Shown here in pieces: positions 34,145 to 46,232 of a stretch of DNA of 64,000 bases. Each line of letters opens with the position of its first letter. Position 1 is the stretch's first letter. The notes under the pieces are model-generated. The model was given only the letters and a program-made list of their open reading frames with translations, did not search any database and was not told the origin of the DNA. The translations under genes were made by a program, and so were the position numbers. This DNA comes from Ctenosaura bakeri (taxonomy: Eukaryota; Chordata; Lepidosauria; Squamata; Iguanidae), in contig CAOLHI010000746.1 of NCBI GenBank assembly GCA_948474755.1, forward strand, positions 186,001 to 250,000. Direction: 5' to 3'.

Positions 34145-34856
34145 CATTATCTCTGTAGTCTGCCTCAGTTTTTTGACTGAAACATGGGGAAATAACAAGC
34201 TTTTCTTGATAGGAATGACTGATGATCATTTGAGGAAGAAATGTCTTAAGAGTGGTTCAATATACAGTATGAAAATGGCAGCAAGAATACTTTATGCCCA
34301 AAAGTGGAAAGAACCCACAATTCCCTCTCAAGATGATTGGGTTTTGAAATTGATGTGGCAGAGATGAACAAATTGACTTGTTTATCCAAAGATGGGTCTT
34401 TGAATAAATTCAAGAAGGAGTAGGTGAAAGTTATACATTGTTTTAATGGTTGCTGGTAGAAAATAGCAAGAATAAGATGGAAATAGTTGGGTAGAAAACA
34501 TTTTGTGGAACATTGTTTTACTTTATTATAGTTTTAATTGTAAGTATGGAGCTGACTAATAGTACATAGGTCTGTTATTACTTTAGAATTTTACTTAGGA
34601 TTAAGTTCATTAATCTTGAGGAAGTGCATGATGATTCTACTTAATAGTCACTCTCTGGTGGCCTGGAAGTCATGTGTGTAACCTATTACTCTTTGGAGTT
34701 TTGTTAGGGTTGTTTTGAGTTTAGATTAGGTTTGCTTTATGTTTAAATAGTTAGTATTCGTTGGTAGGTAGTACTAATATATTGTTTGTCTTTTTCACCT
34801 ATGTGTGTTTTATATGTTATAATATGGTGTGAAATATTTTTTTAAGAAAAGAAAAT
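34145..34856 (+). mobile_element. L1 LINE 3' end
   Basis: The frame ends with FLIGMTDDHLRKKCLKSGSI, then AARILYAQKWKEPTIPSQDD. The block AARILYAQKWK followed by IPS is the extreme C-terminus of squamate L1 ORF2 as I remember it. An AT-rich 3' UTR of about 480 bp follows, ending in poly-T/A sequence near 34850. 5'-truncated. Confidence 0.75.
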
Positions 34857-35427
34857 CAATAACTCTGAGCCTTCTTGAAGAAAGAGAAATAAGTATTAGC
34901 ATTATCTTTAGTGTATTCTTTCCAAGCTGTAAGTAAAACAAGGCTCCCACCCATCAATTCTCCCTGTATGCATTTAGTATTGTGTTTTTTCTGGGTTTGT
35001 TTATTTTTTTAAATGCCAAACCACATTGCAACACAAAGCCAGCAGAGATCAGAGCAAGACTGGCCAGTCTGCTGCTAATGGTGTGAGGAGAAACTACTGT
35101 AAACCACAAATGGCTTCTGCCAGAATACCCTCTTGTACTGGGAAGAGAGGAGGAACTGCTGCAGAAAAAACTGGCAGGGGGAGGGCAGGTAAAAGGAGGC
35201 AGCCAATGCAGAATCAGTATTTTCAAAAGTCATAGCCCACTGGCATGCGTTCATAAGAAATACTGGCCTAAGGTACAAGCTTTAAATAATAATTTTAAAT
35301 TTTAAACTTTTAAAACTTAATGCTGTACATGTTTGTTGTGAAGGTCTGTTGGTTAAGCAGGGCTATGGAATGAAAATCCCACATTTAGATCTCCTTTGAT
35401 CAGAGCCTCTTTATTCCCTTGTATCCT
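34857..35427. other. Unassigned sequence
   Basis: Nothing recognised; frames at 34954-35278 lack domains. Confidence 0.4.
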
Positions 35428-35540
35428 GAGCTGAAATTGGAAAAGATGGTTGCTTGGCCTACAGCTCCCAGAATCCTCTAGCAAGTATGGTCAGTGCTGC
35501 CTGTGAGATTCTGGTAGCTGTTCTCAAAAAAAGAAATAAT
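35428..35540. mobile_element. Short foldback MITE, family B, diverged
   Basis: The stretch ctacagctcccagaatcctc is followed by the weak inverse gagattctggtagctgttct, about 40 bp apart. Confidence 0.55.
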
Positions 35541-36779
35541 GGGTGACATTTTATTCATGAATTACGATGGCATAGATCAGATTTAAGTCATCACTGCTCA
35601 TTTTTATGGTCCTTGCATCAGTCAGAATTAATTTCAAACAATAGAATGACCTGACTCCCCCACAAAACTCACTATCTTAGCAGCATGGGCCCCCTCAATC
35701 AGTCATTTCCGCATTTCCAGAGAGTGGGTGAACCAGTGGAGATGCAGCCAGCTATTTTCTTCTAGCTGGATGTGCTGCAGGGACATCATCTGCAGAGATC
35801 TCACAAGGACCTCGAGAGGGCTAGCGGTGGAAGATGTAGCTACATGATACATGTACACGTCCTGATGCAGGATCTAAGCCAAAGTTTCCAAGTTCTGGTC
35901 CTGAAGGCAGTGCTATTCCCATGCCAATCTCCTATTGTAGTTCCAGTAACTCACATATTGCCCTTAAGTGAGGGATGCTGCTTGGTTTAAATGGTTACCA
36001 TTTTCTCTGTCATTTGTGTAAGGCATGAAATCTTTTTTCTTTTAGTTTGGAGAATTCAAAACATCACATTATGACACAGTACATGGACTTGAATCCTGTT
36101 GGTGACATATACAAGCCTAGTATCACATTACATCTCCATGTTTTTTTAATGGTCATTGTAGACAGACATATTCAACATCACATCCACAATGAACCCTTTG
36201 CTCACTGATCCATTGCCAGGGTGTTCACCATGGCCCTTTAATGCCCGCTGCCTGTGTCTGAGTTGCTAGCAACAGGAAGAAGGCATCCTCTGGGCTCCTC
36301 AGGAGTCCTCCTGAGGTTGGGGAAGATAAGGTGATCTCCTTGCAGATGGCAGCTGAAACACCACTAGCTGCTGCCCAGCTGCCCCCATCCCCTTCTGGCC
36401 ACTAAATGGGAGACACTGGTGCTGGAACAGTAAATAGAGTGCAGGGCACATAGATACACTTGACAGAGCTTTATGCTTTGCCAGTGTGATCTAGGAACCC
36501 AGCCATTCTGATTAAATTAAGTGGTCTGTGTAAAGAAGATGCAGGGGTTGGTAGTACTAAATGGGTATGCTTGACAGAGGTGGAGTAGGACTACTAAAAA
36601 CCAACAGTAATTGGAAAAGCTTTAGGCTGCTTGCAGATAAGGGCTTACTGTGGAATTGCCATAGCTTGTTCACTCACATTTTGCAGGAGGGTTGCAACAT
36701 TACAAATGCCATTCATTTGTAATGTTCCTGTGTTTCCTTGGTTCTGCTTCTGTCTTTTTTCTCATTGGTGAAATACCAG
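35541..36779. other. Unassigned sequence
   Basis: Nothing recognised across 1.2 kb. Confidence 0.4.
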
Positions 36780-36981
36780 GGCCATTTCCGGCCTGCACTG
36801 TCATAGTGCTATTATTCCACTGTCAACATCCTGTGAAATTCTGGGGTTTGTAGTTCACTGAGGCCCAAGAGTTCTTTGGCTGAGAATTGTAAATGCCCCT
36901 TCCTAAACTGCAAATCCCAGGATTCCATAGGATGTTGAAAGTGGAATAATAGCACTATAACAGACTAGGGCAGAAATGGCC
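36780..36981. mobile_element. Palindromic MITE, family A, copy 6
   Basis: The ends GGGCCATTTCC and GAAATGGCCC are inverted repeats, and the interior is the standard palindrome. Flanks cag/caa. Confidence 0.85.
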
Positions 36982-38580
36982 CAACTTTAAAAGACAGGAT
37001 GAAAGAGTAACACAATATCTGCAGCTAGATACCCTTAGAACTTCTCTCCCACCTTTTTAAAGAGGTGTAGTTTTGATGAGGGCAGTGACTTATAGGGCAG
37101 GTGAATCTATTCCAGCATAACACACAGTCAGTATAGTCTTTGTGCTGGACATCATATATATAATAATGATTCAGTGCTACCTAACAGATTTTAAAAGATG
37201 ATAAAACTGTGTACACAAAAAAGGGCATATTGAAAGATACTATGATAAGTTTGGCTACTCTGCAAGTCACTACCCATGTCAAAATCCTGCTCCTTAAAAA
37301 AGATCAAAGAGTAGTGCTTATGGAACCCTTCATTCACATTGTATTACAACTCTCATCATCTCCAGCCAGCATGGTTATCTTAACTAGGGATGAAGGGGGT
37401 TGCGGTCTAATGTATATCTGGAAGGTGTTGGGTTGAAGAAGGATATTGGCATGGATGGATAGAACATCCATACAAAGTCCCCCAGATGGTGTGGAAGGTC
37501 AGCTGCAATTCCATTTATAGTGTACAGTAGAAAAGCAATGATAGATTAGTGCAAGGAGCCATCAGCTTGTAAGGAAGCACACTTTGCCACAGGATAAGAT
37601 TAGGTGCTTCCTTGGCACCCATTTGCTGTTTTGGTGGAATGAGCTGAAGTAAATGGAGGAATGTTCCCAGGCCTGGGGCTGGGTGTGGCCAACTGTAGGC
37701 CTTGCATACAAGACTTAACTTGCACATGGAAAGGTAGTGCACCTTAGCACTTGCCAAGCCTGGCTGCATTTTATACTGATGGATTTGTTCCCAGAGCATA
37801 GTTGACACCTCGGCTTTGTAGAACTGCATTTTTGTGAGGATGGATCTAATGCTGTCTCAAGGCTACACTTTGAGGATTCACACTGAACATCTCCCGCAGA
37901 GAAAAGTAAGGACAAGAGAGAGACGGGGGATTCTGGAATTGATAGCTGCCACTGAACTAAATCAGGGCCACAACAGTCATATCCTTGTGTTGGAAACAAT
38001 CTGAAGAGTCAGTGGGGTGTACAAAAAGCAACAGTAAAACTGCTGCCCTCCCCCATTACCTCAACAAGCATTACTACTTTAATGATCCCACCCCACCCTC
38101 TTCAGCCTGGCTTTGATATCAGAACTGAACTATTGGGGGAAAGGCAGTGCACATAAAATAGGCTTCAAGACTCCAGACAGATAACGCTGAGGGGCTGGGT
38201 TGTGCTGTTCTCCTCCCTGTACTCCATTTAGGGAGGAAAACAGGCTTACATGCTCCTTTGTAGCAAAGCAGCACGTATAAGTTTAGCAAACATAATGCTC
38301 TGGTTTGGCCCTTAGCCTCCCCTGAAGAAGAATCTTGTTGCTGGCCAGAAAAATCAAAACACCTGGGATACAAACAGGAATGGGGGCGGCAGTAGCAGCA
38401 TAAGTCAAGTGCAGACTTGTGCTGTGACCGTTTTCTTCTGCCAAATGAACTAACGTCACTAACCACCAGCTCCTGAGGGGGAGGCTGGGATTGGAAGAGT
38501 CACAACACTCATAAGGGCCTTGTAAGTGCTAGACCAGGCTATGAGACCATACTGTCTTGTGTTCTTTCTGCTAAAACTGG
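36982..38580. other. Mostly unassigned sequence
   Basis: Includes a diverged foldback at 37341-37432, with ttacaactctcatcatctcc and the loose inverse gggggttgcggtctaatgta. Otherwise nothing is recognised; the frames at 37515-38466 lack domains. Confidence 0.4.
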
Positions 38581-38605
38581 CAAGCATGTCCTGCTTTTCT
38601 CCTAG

Positions 38606-38673
38606 GACGTTCGTTTTTGTCCATCCGGAACACTGAGTTGCAGGATGAATTGGCCAAACACAGTGAGAACTAG
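38606..38673 (+). CDS. Candidate terminal coding exon of an unidentified gene
   Basis: A pyrimidine-rich tract ending ctcctAG at 38605 is followed by an open segment encoding RSFLSIRNTELQ and then DELAKHSEN before a TAG at 38671-38673. About 280 bp downstream lies AATAAA, then a GT-rich stretch, as in a normal 3' UTR. Two bases complete the first codon, so the preceding intron would be phase 1. I do not recognise the protein tail, and no upstream exon was found. The exon is short enough that chance is a real alternative. Confidence 0.25.
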
Positions 38674-38950
38674 AAGAGATTGCTACCAGAACACAGAATT
38701 CCTCTGTTCTTTTTCCAAGGAGAGGCTAATCTTTGATTGCTAAATTATGTCAACATGACACCTCACTACTGCTTTATCTTCCCTCCCCTAAAAAAAAGTC
38801 ACATTCCTTCTGCATTCTGTATGTATTCTTGGTTAAGTCTGGAGAATAGATGCTTGATGAACTTGCTTCTTGCTGCACCAGATCACTCCAATGCTGTTGG
38901 TCTGTATTTTCTTTACCTCAGTTTTGCTTATCTGTAGTACTTTTGGACAA

Positions 38951-38956
38951 ATAAAC
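38951..38956 (+). terminator. Possible polyadenylation signal AATAAA
   Basis: AATAAA in the context gacaAATAAActctt is followed about 30 bp later by the GT-rich stretch tctgttgtgc. It would serve the candidate terminal exon at 38606. A short ATT repeat lies between the signal and the GT-rich stretch. Confidence 0.3.
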
Positions 38957-39319
38957 TCTTACCATTATTATTATTATTGAGGTCCTCTGTTGTGCATTCT
39001 TAAGTATGCTTTAGATTTACTTGATTCTACCCATGGTGGTTCAAACATTTCTTCATAGGACTTGAGATGGCTAACCAGTTAGGGTTCTCAGATCTCAAGG
39101 CCTTTCTTCTCCTCTCCAGTATTCAGGAGAAAGCAAGGAATCTTAAGGTAAGAATGATGCCTTGATTTTTTTATTTTTTAAGAAAAACAGTATGCTACTG
39201 GTTTCACTGCTGTAGACTCTGCTGTAGGGATCATTCCCCATTGCAAAGCAGGGATTAGTGGGTGGAAAGGATCAGCAAAGGAAAATACTGAGATGCCTTC
39301 TTCTTTCCCTCCCTGTCTT

Positions 39320-39522
39320 GGACTGTTTCCACACTTCACTGTTATGGTGTTATTATTCCACTTTCAACATGCCGTGGAATTCTGGAGTTTGCAGTTTACT
39401 GAGGCCAAAGAGCTCTCTGACCAAGAATTCCAAATAACCCTCCCTAAACTGCAAACCCCAGGATTTCATGGGATGTTGAAAGTGGAATAATAGCACTATA
39501 ACAGTGTAGTCTGGAAAGGGCC
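39320..39522. mobile_element. Palindromic MITE, family A, copy 7
   Basis: Left end ggactgtttccacacttcac; right end gtagtctggaaagggcc. The arms and the loop, gaggccaaagagctctctga, are as in other copies. Confidence 0.83.
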
Positions 39523-39639
39523 TTATTCTCTCCACTTCCTGCAACTCCTGCTACACTTCTGTTTTCTCTTCTTTCATGGTTCCTCACCGTCTTGTCCTTT
39601 TTCCTCTTCCGTCTCCCATTTCACATTGCTAATGCAGTA

Positions 39640-40060
39640 GTTGTATGTATGTATGTATTTCCTGCTTTTTTGCCAGTCTAGAATGAAGGTGGCCTACAAA
39701 GTTTTAAAAAGATACAGGTTTAAAATTCATATCATATACAATTGGAGATACAATTGAACTAACAATAGAATTAAAAGCAGCTGAAACTAAGGCCATTTTA
39801 AAAAAAAGAAAGGAACAAATAAACATTACAGGACATTCTGAAACGCCTTTTTCCTCTTGAGCCATCAAAGGTCCGCTCAAACAAAAAAGTCTTCATCTGT
39901 CTAGAAAAGGGTAGCAGGGAGATCACTAGTTTTACCTCTCTAGGAAGGGAGTTCCAGAGCCTGGGAGAAGCCACCAAGAAAGCCCTCTCCCATACCTGTG
40001 CAGCTGTGAGGGTGCTGGGACAGAGAGAAGGGTCTCCCAGAAGATCTCTACTTGTTCTCC
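39640..40060 (-). mobile_element. L2-type LINE 3' region
   Basis: Blocks in order: cctgcttttttgccagtcta, aagtcttcatctgtctagaa, aagggagttccagagcctgg, aagccctctcccatacct and agaagggtctcccagaag. The same order occurs at 43605-44036, and a related 3' region lies at 58042-59170, where L2 reverse transcriptase follows. Non-coding 3' sequence. Confidence 0.65.
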
Positions 40061-40410
40061 CTTCTTCCTAAGTTCACCCCCCTCTTATGCTTATTCTTCT
40101 TGTCCTTTGCCCAGTTTTCTTGGCTACAGTTGTCTTCTCTCTCCTTCCTTATCCATGTTTCTCTATTGGCCTCTTCTTGCTAATACCTCCACTTCTCCTA
40201 GCTACACTCTTCCTTCTTCCTTCCTACTCCTCCTCCAACTCTTTCTCATCCCTCCCCCCTCCCCAAAATTGTGAAACCATTACTGGGATGTGTCAGATTC
40301 TCATAATTTTAAGGTTGCATGTCCCCTTAAACCCAGTTGGGCTTGCTTCTGAGTTGACTTGCATGGGTGGGATTGGCCAGTTGGCATCTGTTTCATTGTA
40401 GGTCTGTCAC
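40061..40410. other. Unassigned, pyrimidine-rich in part
   Basis: C/T-rich stretch at 40085-40260. Nothing else recognised. Confidence 0.45.
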
Positions 40411-41520
40411 TATCATAGAATCATAGAATCATAGAAATGTAGAGTTGGAAGAGACCACAGGGGCCATCCAGTCCAACCCCCTGCCATGCAGGAACACCCT
40501 CAAAGCACTCCCGACAGATGACCATCAAGCCTCTGCTTAAAAACCTCCAAGGAAGGAGACTCCACTATACTCCGAGGCAGCATATTCCACTGCCAGACAG
40601 CCCTGACTGTCAGGAAGTTCTTCCTGAGGTTCAGGTGGAATCTCCTTTCCTGCAGCTTGAATCCATTGCTCCTTGTCCTGATCTCTGGAGCAGCAGAAAA
40701 CAAGCCCTCTCCTTCCTCTACGTGGCATCCCTTCAAATATTTAAACATGGCTATCATGTCCCCTCTTAACCTTCTCTTCTGTAGACTAAACATACCCAGC
40801 TCTCTAAGTCTATCCTCATAGGGCATGGCTTCCAGGCCTCTCACCATTTTGGTCGCCCTCCTCTGGACTTGCTGCAGCTTGTCAATATCCTTCTTGAATT
40901 GGGATGCCCAGAACCGGACACAGTATTCAAGATGGGGTCTAACCAAAGCAGAGTAGAGTGGTACCAGTACCTCTCTCGATCTAGACACCATACTCCTATT
41001 GATGCAGCCAAGAATTGCATTGGCTTTCTTGGCTGCCACATCACACTGCTGACTCATGTTCAGCTTGTGATCTATGAAGACTCCTAGATCCCTTTCACAC
41101 GTACTGCTATCCAGCCACGTGTCCCCCATCCTATATTTATGTATTCCATTTTTTCTACCTAAGTGTAGGACCTTACACTTTTCTCTGTTGAATTTCATTT
41201 TGTTCGCCTTGGCCCAGCTCTCCAATCTATCCAGGTCATTTTGAATTTTGATCCTGCCCTCTGGCGTATTAGCAACCCCTCCCAATTTGGTATCATCTGC
41301 AAATTTGATGAGCATGCCCTCTATTCCTTCATCCAAGTCATTGATAAAAATATTGAACAGCACTGGGCCCAGGACAGAACCCTGTGGCACCCCACTAGTC
41401 ACTTCTCTCCAGGATGAAAAGCAGCCATTCGTGATCACCCTTTGGGTTCGGTCGGTCAACCAATTACAAATCCAACTAACAGTAGCCCTGTCCAGATCAT
41501 CATCTCCCCTTCTTTCAAAA
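40411..41520 (-). mobile_element. CR1 LINE, best-preserved 3' copy
   Basis: The 3' terminus is on the + strand as three repeats of catagaatcatagaa-type sequence at 40411. A minus-strand frame of about 340 codons is uninterrupted. It carries [16 protein letters not shown], the catalytic palm [10 protein letters not shown] (FADD intact), [27 protein letters not shown] and the thumb/C-terminal [16 protein letters not shown]. The endonuclease and RT fingers are missing through 5' truncation near 41520, the usual result of incomplete reverse transcription. The long open frame suggests this is among the youngest LINE copies here. Confidence 0.93.
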
Positions 41521-42522
41521 TATTTGGTGGTTACTAGGAGCCTAATCATGATTGTGATTATGATTACAGTATTTTGGGGTAATGAAGGAGCGTACCCCCT
41601 GATTGTAAAGAAAATAAATGTGCCTGGGGGAAGAACAATGGTTAAAGAGGAAAACTCTTTAAAAGCAGAGTTTCAAAAACTTTCTTAGGAAAAAAAATTG
41701 GAAACTTCCATGTATTGTGTAAAACATTTCTTGCAACTCTGCTCACACAGAGCTTAAGTTTAATTTTTTTTTCTGTTCAAAACAGCTTCTTTGACTGGAC
41801 TACAATTCCCATGTGTTCTTATAAGTAGTCCTTGCAAAAATATTAAAAACACAGCTAGGGTAGTGTGTCTGCCCCCCTCCCCCACCCCGTTCTGAGTTTC
41901 CACGCAGAGAAATGTTGTTTCTCTATCCCTGCATCATAGAAATGAGCCTCAGGCTCAAGCACTTTTTTCTTTTCTGCTCCCACTTCTTCCTTCCTTTGTA
42001 TACAAAAATTAGACAACAGTAAGCAATAGTTTGCTACAAGCCAGGATCAGCTTGTTTATAATCTCCACCTGCAAAGGGAGGAAAGACTGGGGAGCAGAAG
42101 AGGGTATACACAGGCTATCCTCTCCAACTCAGCCATTGTTTCCTTGATCTTGAATTCTTCTGTCAATTTACTGAACCTCATTAAGCTCATTTACATTGGG
42201 CTACTGCTGTTGTTTTCACCCTGGCTGTTTTCAGTTCCCACGGAATGACAGAAATGAGAAAGCAGGGGTGCCTAGCAGCATACCAATAAATCAACCAAAG
42301 AAGGTTGCTTTGTGTAGGATGCATATGTGTTGCTGGGATCACCTGTAGTCTATAATGTGAATTCAGGAGATCTGCAAGAAGGCTATGACAGCAATAAAAG
42401 ACTGAAGGTCTTCCTGGCCCTTGCTGGCCAATACTGAATACTTCCTAGGGAGCAAAACATAGGTGCAACCCTGGCACAGCTTCATTAAGCATAACTTCCC
42501 TGCACACACCAAAAATCCAAGC
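41521..42522. other. Unassigned sequence
   Basis: No recognised element. The stretch gactacaattcccatgtg near 41809 resembles one arm of the family B foldback but lacks its partner. Confidence 0.4.
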
Positions 42523-42555
42523 GAAGGAAGGAAGGAAGGAAGGAAGGAAGGAAGG
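42523..42555 (+). repeat. (GGAA)n microsatellite
   Basis: About eight GGAA/GAAG units. The (Lys-Glu-Gly-Arg)n frame over it is an artefact. Confidence 0.95.
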
Positions 42556-43604
42556 GACGGGGAGCTCCTGAAATGGAAATACATTCCCCTATGCCAAGAA
42601 GCTATTTTTCAAACAAAGCACAAGGGAGTACATCTTCTGATAATATATAATAAGACAACAGACAGATGTCCTTATTATACTTAATAGTGGACTAGCCAAG
42701 CAACCAGGATAAAAATAACTGAACTAATGGATTGGACTAGTAAAGCTCTCGTACCTCTCCATTTTCCCCAGACCTGTATGTGGATCCCTGAAACATAGTG
42801 AGGTTTTGTGTTTGCAGGACTTGGCAGGAGTGAGTTGCATTAACTTCTCAAAGGGTGTGGACCCTGGGAACATCTTCCTTATAAGCAGTAGTTACTCATC
42901 CTCCAGCTGCTCTCCCTCCAGGAGGCTACTCATAAAAATGCTTGCATTGGTGCATCAAGTTACCTTTTCTGTTTTTGGTTATTTATCATGGCCTGAGAAG
43001 CACAGATCCTGACACCCTCTTATTAGTTTGGGAACTATCTTCATAGAAAAGTACACCTTCTTCTCATATCTATCTCTTAAGTTGGGCCAGAGGATAAATA
43101 GTCAACAACTCCTTAATAGCATCTTTGGTGGTTGCCAATACCACAGTATGCAGCTGATTAACTGTGCAAGATCATTGAGATTCATGCTCCAAAGAGCTTA
43201 TGACAGGAAAAAAAAAATCAATGTGTAAAGAAGGTCTGATGAAAATCCTTTTCTGAAAGGATTTGAAATGGTTGGTTAGTCAGTGTACATTGTTCATGAA
43301 GAAACGAAAGAAACGAAACAACGATAGTCAGAGTGATGGATGAGTGGAAGAAAGAGATAGCAGAATCAGGCTAGAAGCTGTTGTGGAATAAAGTGTGTGG
43401 GATAGGACTGTGGACAATTAACACTAATCACTCTTTGCCTGTATCTGACAACTTTCATCTGCAGATCTCAAAATGGTTTGTAGAGGTGGGACAACAGCAT
43501 TACTTTAATTTACTTACTTGATGGAAAGATTATGGTTTGCTCATTACAGCTGGGTATCAGATAATGGATGGTATTGCATCGCAGTAACACAGTACCCAAT
43601 GGAG
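42556..43604. other. Unassigned sequence
   Basis: Nothing recognised. Confidence 0.4.
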
Positions 43605-44036
43605 CCACCATATTATGACTTTTTTTGTTATATTTATTTATATCCTGCTTTTTCCCCACACTGGAACTCAAGATGGCTTGAAAAGGTTAAAAGAGATACA
43701 ACTTAAAACTCATACTATACAGAAGTCACAAATATAACTAAATTAACAATAGAATTAGAAGCAGTTTGGTGCAGGACCATTAAAAGAAAACAGCAAATAA
43801 ACGGTACAGCACATTCTGAAAGCCTTTCCTACTCAGTAATCAGCCATCGAAGGCCTGCCAAAACAAAAAGGTCTTTATCTGCCTATGAAAGGATAGCAGG
43901 GAAAGCACTGGAGCTCTAGTGTTTGGGAACAGCCAGCGAGAAGAAACTCTCCCATGTTCTCGTCAGATGTGTCTTTGAGGGTGGTGGAATAGAGAGGAGA
44001 GGCTCCCTAGAAGATTTCAAAACGTGCAGGTTCATA
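43605..44036 (-). mobile_element. L2-type LINE 3' region (part 1)
   Basis: Collinear with 39640-40060: tatcctgctttttccccaca, aaggtctttatctgcctatg, gtgtttgggaacagccagcg and gaggctccctagaagatttc. It is interrupted at 44037 by a solo LTR and resumes at 44874. Confidence 0.65.
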
Positions 44037-44873
44037 TGTTACCCTGAGAATTGAGGGGTCGCATGAGGGGCGCCCGGGTTGCCAATTGAAAATACCAAAT
44101 TGGGGGAAAATTAGCTTGAACACTGCTTTGGCTAGTAAGAGGCAGGGTAACGTTGCGAGATCTTGTACCCAATGTATACAGCAGCGGGTCAGAGAGCAGC
44201 TAGACAAGGTTTTAAAATAACAGACAATGCTTTATTAAAGGCAAAAACACGAAAGACAAGACATAAACTAACTTGGAAAGAGAAAAGGAGGTTTGTTGGG
44301 AAAGGCAATACGACCTGTCTCATAGTCCTGAAGAGAAGAGGGGTTCCGGGGAAGAAAGCTCAGCGTGGGGAGCTGAGGGGAGTCCCTTAGACAACCGGCA
44401 GCAAGGTGGGATGGCAGTCCAAAGTGATCCGAAGATCGATTAAAAGTGAGAGGTTTTTATAGGGAAGATTGTGCCTTTCGGCTATGGCAGTCCCAGGGAG
44501 AACAAAGGGGGTTTTGGTGCTGGACAAAGGATTTGGAAAGGTCAATTTTAACATGTTGGAATTGTGTGTAAAGACAATACTTTGGCTGAGACGCTGATGG
44601 CCCAACATAAAAGAGTCACTTGACTGAAAGCCGTGTGGCCATTGAGGAGTTTGCGACGGGAAGTTCCCTAAAGCTTCGGGCGAGGTTTGAGTTGCTGGCT
44701 TCAATGGAGAATGGAATGCAAACCATTAACGGCCATACTCTGTCCATGCTTGTTCGGAGAACTCGCAAACACGTGGGATGAGATCACTGAGAGCCAGTCC
44801 AGCTAAAGCCGAATTAAATGATATCAAATGATATCTGGGGGTCCTCACCCAGGGTGCCATACCGGAAGTAACA
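44037..44873 (-). mobile_element. Solo LTR (LTR family 1), 837 bp
   Basis: Termini TGTTAC...GTAACA are flanked by the 4-bp repeat CATA (44033-44036 and 44874-44877). Removing the LTR and one CATA restores a continuous L2 sequence. Orientation is minus: TATAAAAA on the minus strand at 44461-44454, and AATAAA at 44236-44231. The TATA-to-polyA spacing is 225 bp, against 224 in the LTR at 8749. The U5 end shares blocks such as gttaccct-cctctt and the terminus gggtaaca with that LTR. No internal proviral genes are present. Confidence 0.9.
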
Positions 44874-44935
44874 CATATAGGATATATAGTCCTTCAAACA
44901 ACCTGTGCCCAAGCTGTAATGCAGTTGGGCTTCTG
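44874..44935 (-). mobile_element. L2-type LINE 3' region (part 2)
   Basis: The stretch catataggatatatagtcct, followed by aacctgtgcccaagctgtaa, continues the L2 sequence broken at 44036. Confidence 0.6.
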
Positions 44936-45561
44936 CTGTTTTAGGTGTTATGCTGTCCTGTGCTTCATAAGTGAAGAAGAACCTGTAAAGTAGGTATGTT
45001 AATCATGTGGATGTTGCTGCAGCTCCCAGTATTACTTATCATTGTCTATGCTGGCTAGGGCAGATAGGACTTTATAGTGCCACAATATCTGGACAGCTGC
45101 ATTACTCTCATTCCTCTTGCAGAGTCACACTGGCCCTCCACTAAGGATCTGAGCTCTTATAGAATGGGGTTATCAACATTTCTGCTCCCAAAAAAGCACC
45201 AGATGTACACTGGTGGAGCATCACTGTGTCATGTAGTGAGGAGGGACTACCGATAGCAGAGTTAATTATAGCTGGACTAGAGTGAAGTCAGCTTTGCAAT
45301 AGCATTGTACTAGCAGCTATTCAGAGCATTTTGGAGCGGAGAACAGGCTAAAATCTTAGAGAGGGACAAGGCAGATGAATGAAGCAACCCATGCTTTGAG
45401 ATCAATGGTTAAACATGGTAGCAGCTGCCCTCCAAAAGGAGAAACCAGGTACAGGGAATCAAATAGCCCCTTTGCAAATCATTCATTCCAGCTCCAACAA
45501 ACATCCATGCATTCTAGTACAGATGCCAAAGACTGCCATGAAGACACCCACAATATGTAAT
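44936..45561. other. Unassigned sequence
   Basis: Nothing recognised. Confidence 0.4.
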
Positions 45562-46041
45562 CACAGAATCATAGAAATGTAGAGTTGGAAGAGACCACAG
45601 GGGCCATCCAGTCCAACCCCCTGCCATGCAGGAACACCCTCAAAGCAGTCCCGACAGATGGCCATCCAGCCTCTGCTTAAAAACCTCTAAAGAAGGAGAT
45701 TCCATTACACTCCGAGGCAGCATATTCCACTGCCAGACAGCCCTGACTGTCAGGAAGTTCTTCCTGAGGTTCCGGTGGAATCTCCTTTACTGCAGCTTGA
45801 ATCCATTGCTCCTTGTCCTGGTCTCTGGAGCAGCAGAAAACAAGCCCTCTCCTTCCTCTACATGGCATCCCTTCAAATATTTAAACATGGCTATCATGTC
45901 CCCTCTTAACCTTCTCTTCTGCGGACTAAACATACCCAGCTCTCTAAGTCTATCCTCATAGGGCATGTCTTCCAGGCCCCTCACCATTTTGGTCGCCCTC
46001 CTCTGGACTTGGTCCAGCTTGACCATGTCCTTCTTGAATTG
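45562..46041 (-). mobile_element. CR1 LINE 3' end, young copy
   Basis: Nearly identical to the 3' 480 bp of the copy at 40411, from cagaatcatagaaatgtaga to ttggtccagcttgaccat. It is truncated at about 46041, in the C-terminal domain at the codons for [16 protein letters not shown]. The high similarity to 40411 suggests a recently active subfamily. Confidence 0.92.
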
Positions 46042-46140
46042 TGTTTTTCCCCTCTGGATTGTAATCCAGAGATTGTAACTTCTTCTGAGTTATTAAAGTA
46101 CTCCTGCCAGTAACAGCAAACAGTACTGGCCTGAAATCAA

Positions 46141-46232
46141 AGCTTTAAAATGTTATTTTGGGGGATTGCAACTCCCAGAATTCTGGCTGGAGCACTCTGA
46201 GAGTTAAGAGTCCCACAAAGTACCATTTCTAC
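46141..46232. mobile_element. Short foldback MITE, family B, partial
   Basis: The stretch ttgcaactcccagaattctg is followed by a weak right arm, agagttaagagtcccacaaa then gtacc. Confidence 0.5.

Noticed and set aside
40500..41549. 349-codon frame as a host reverse transcriptase gene
   Set aside because: It is a 5'-truncated CR1 with the standard 3' terminus.
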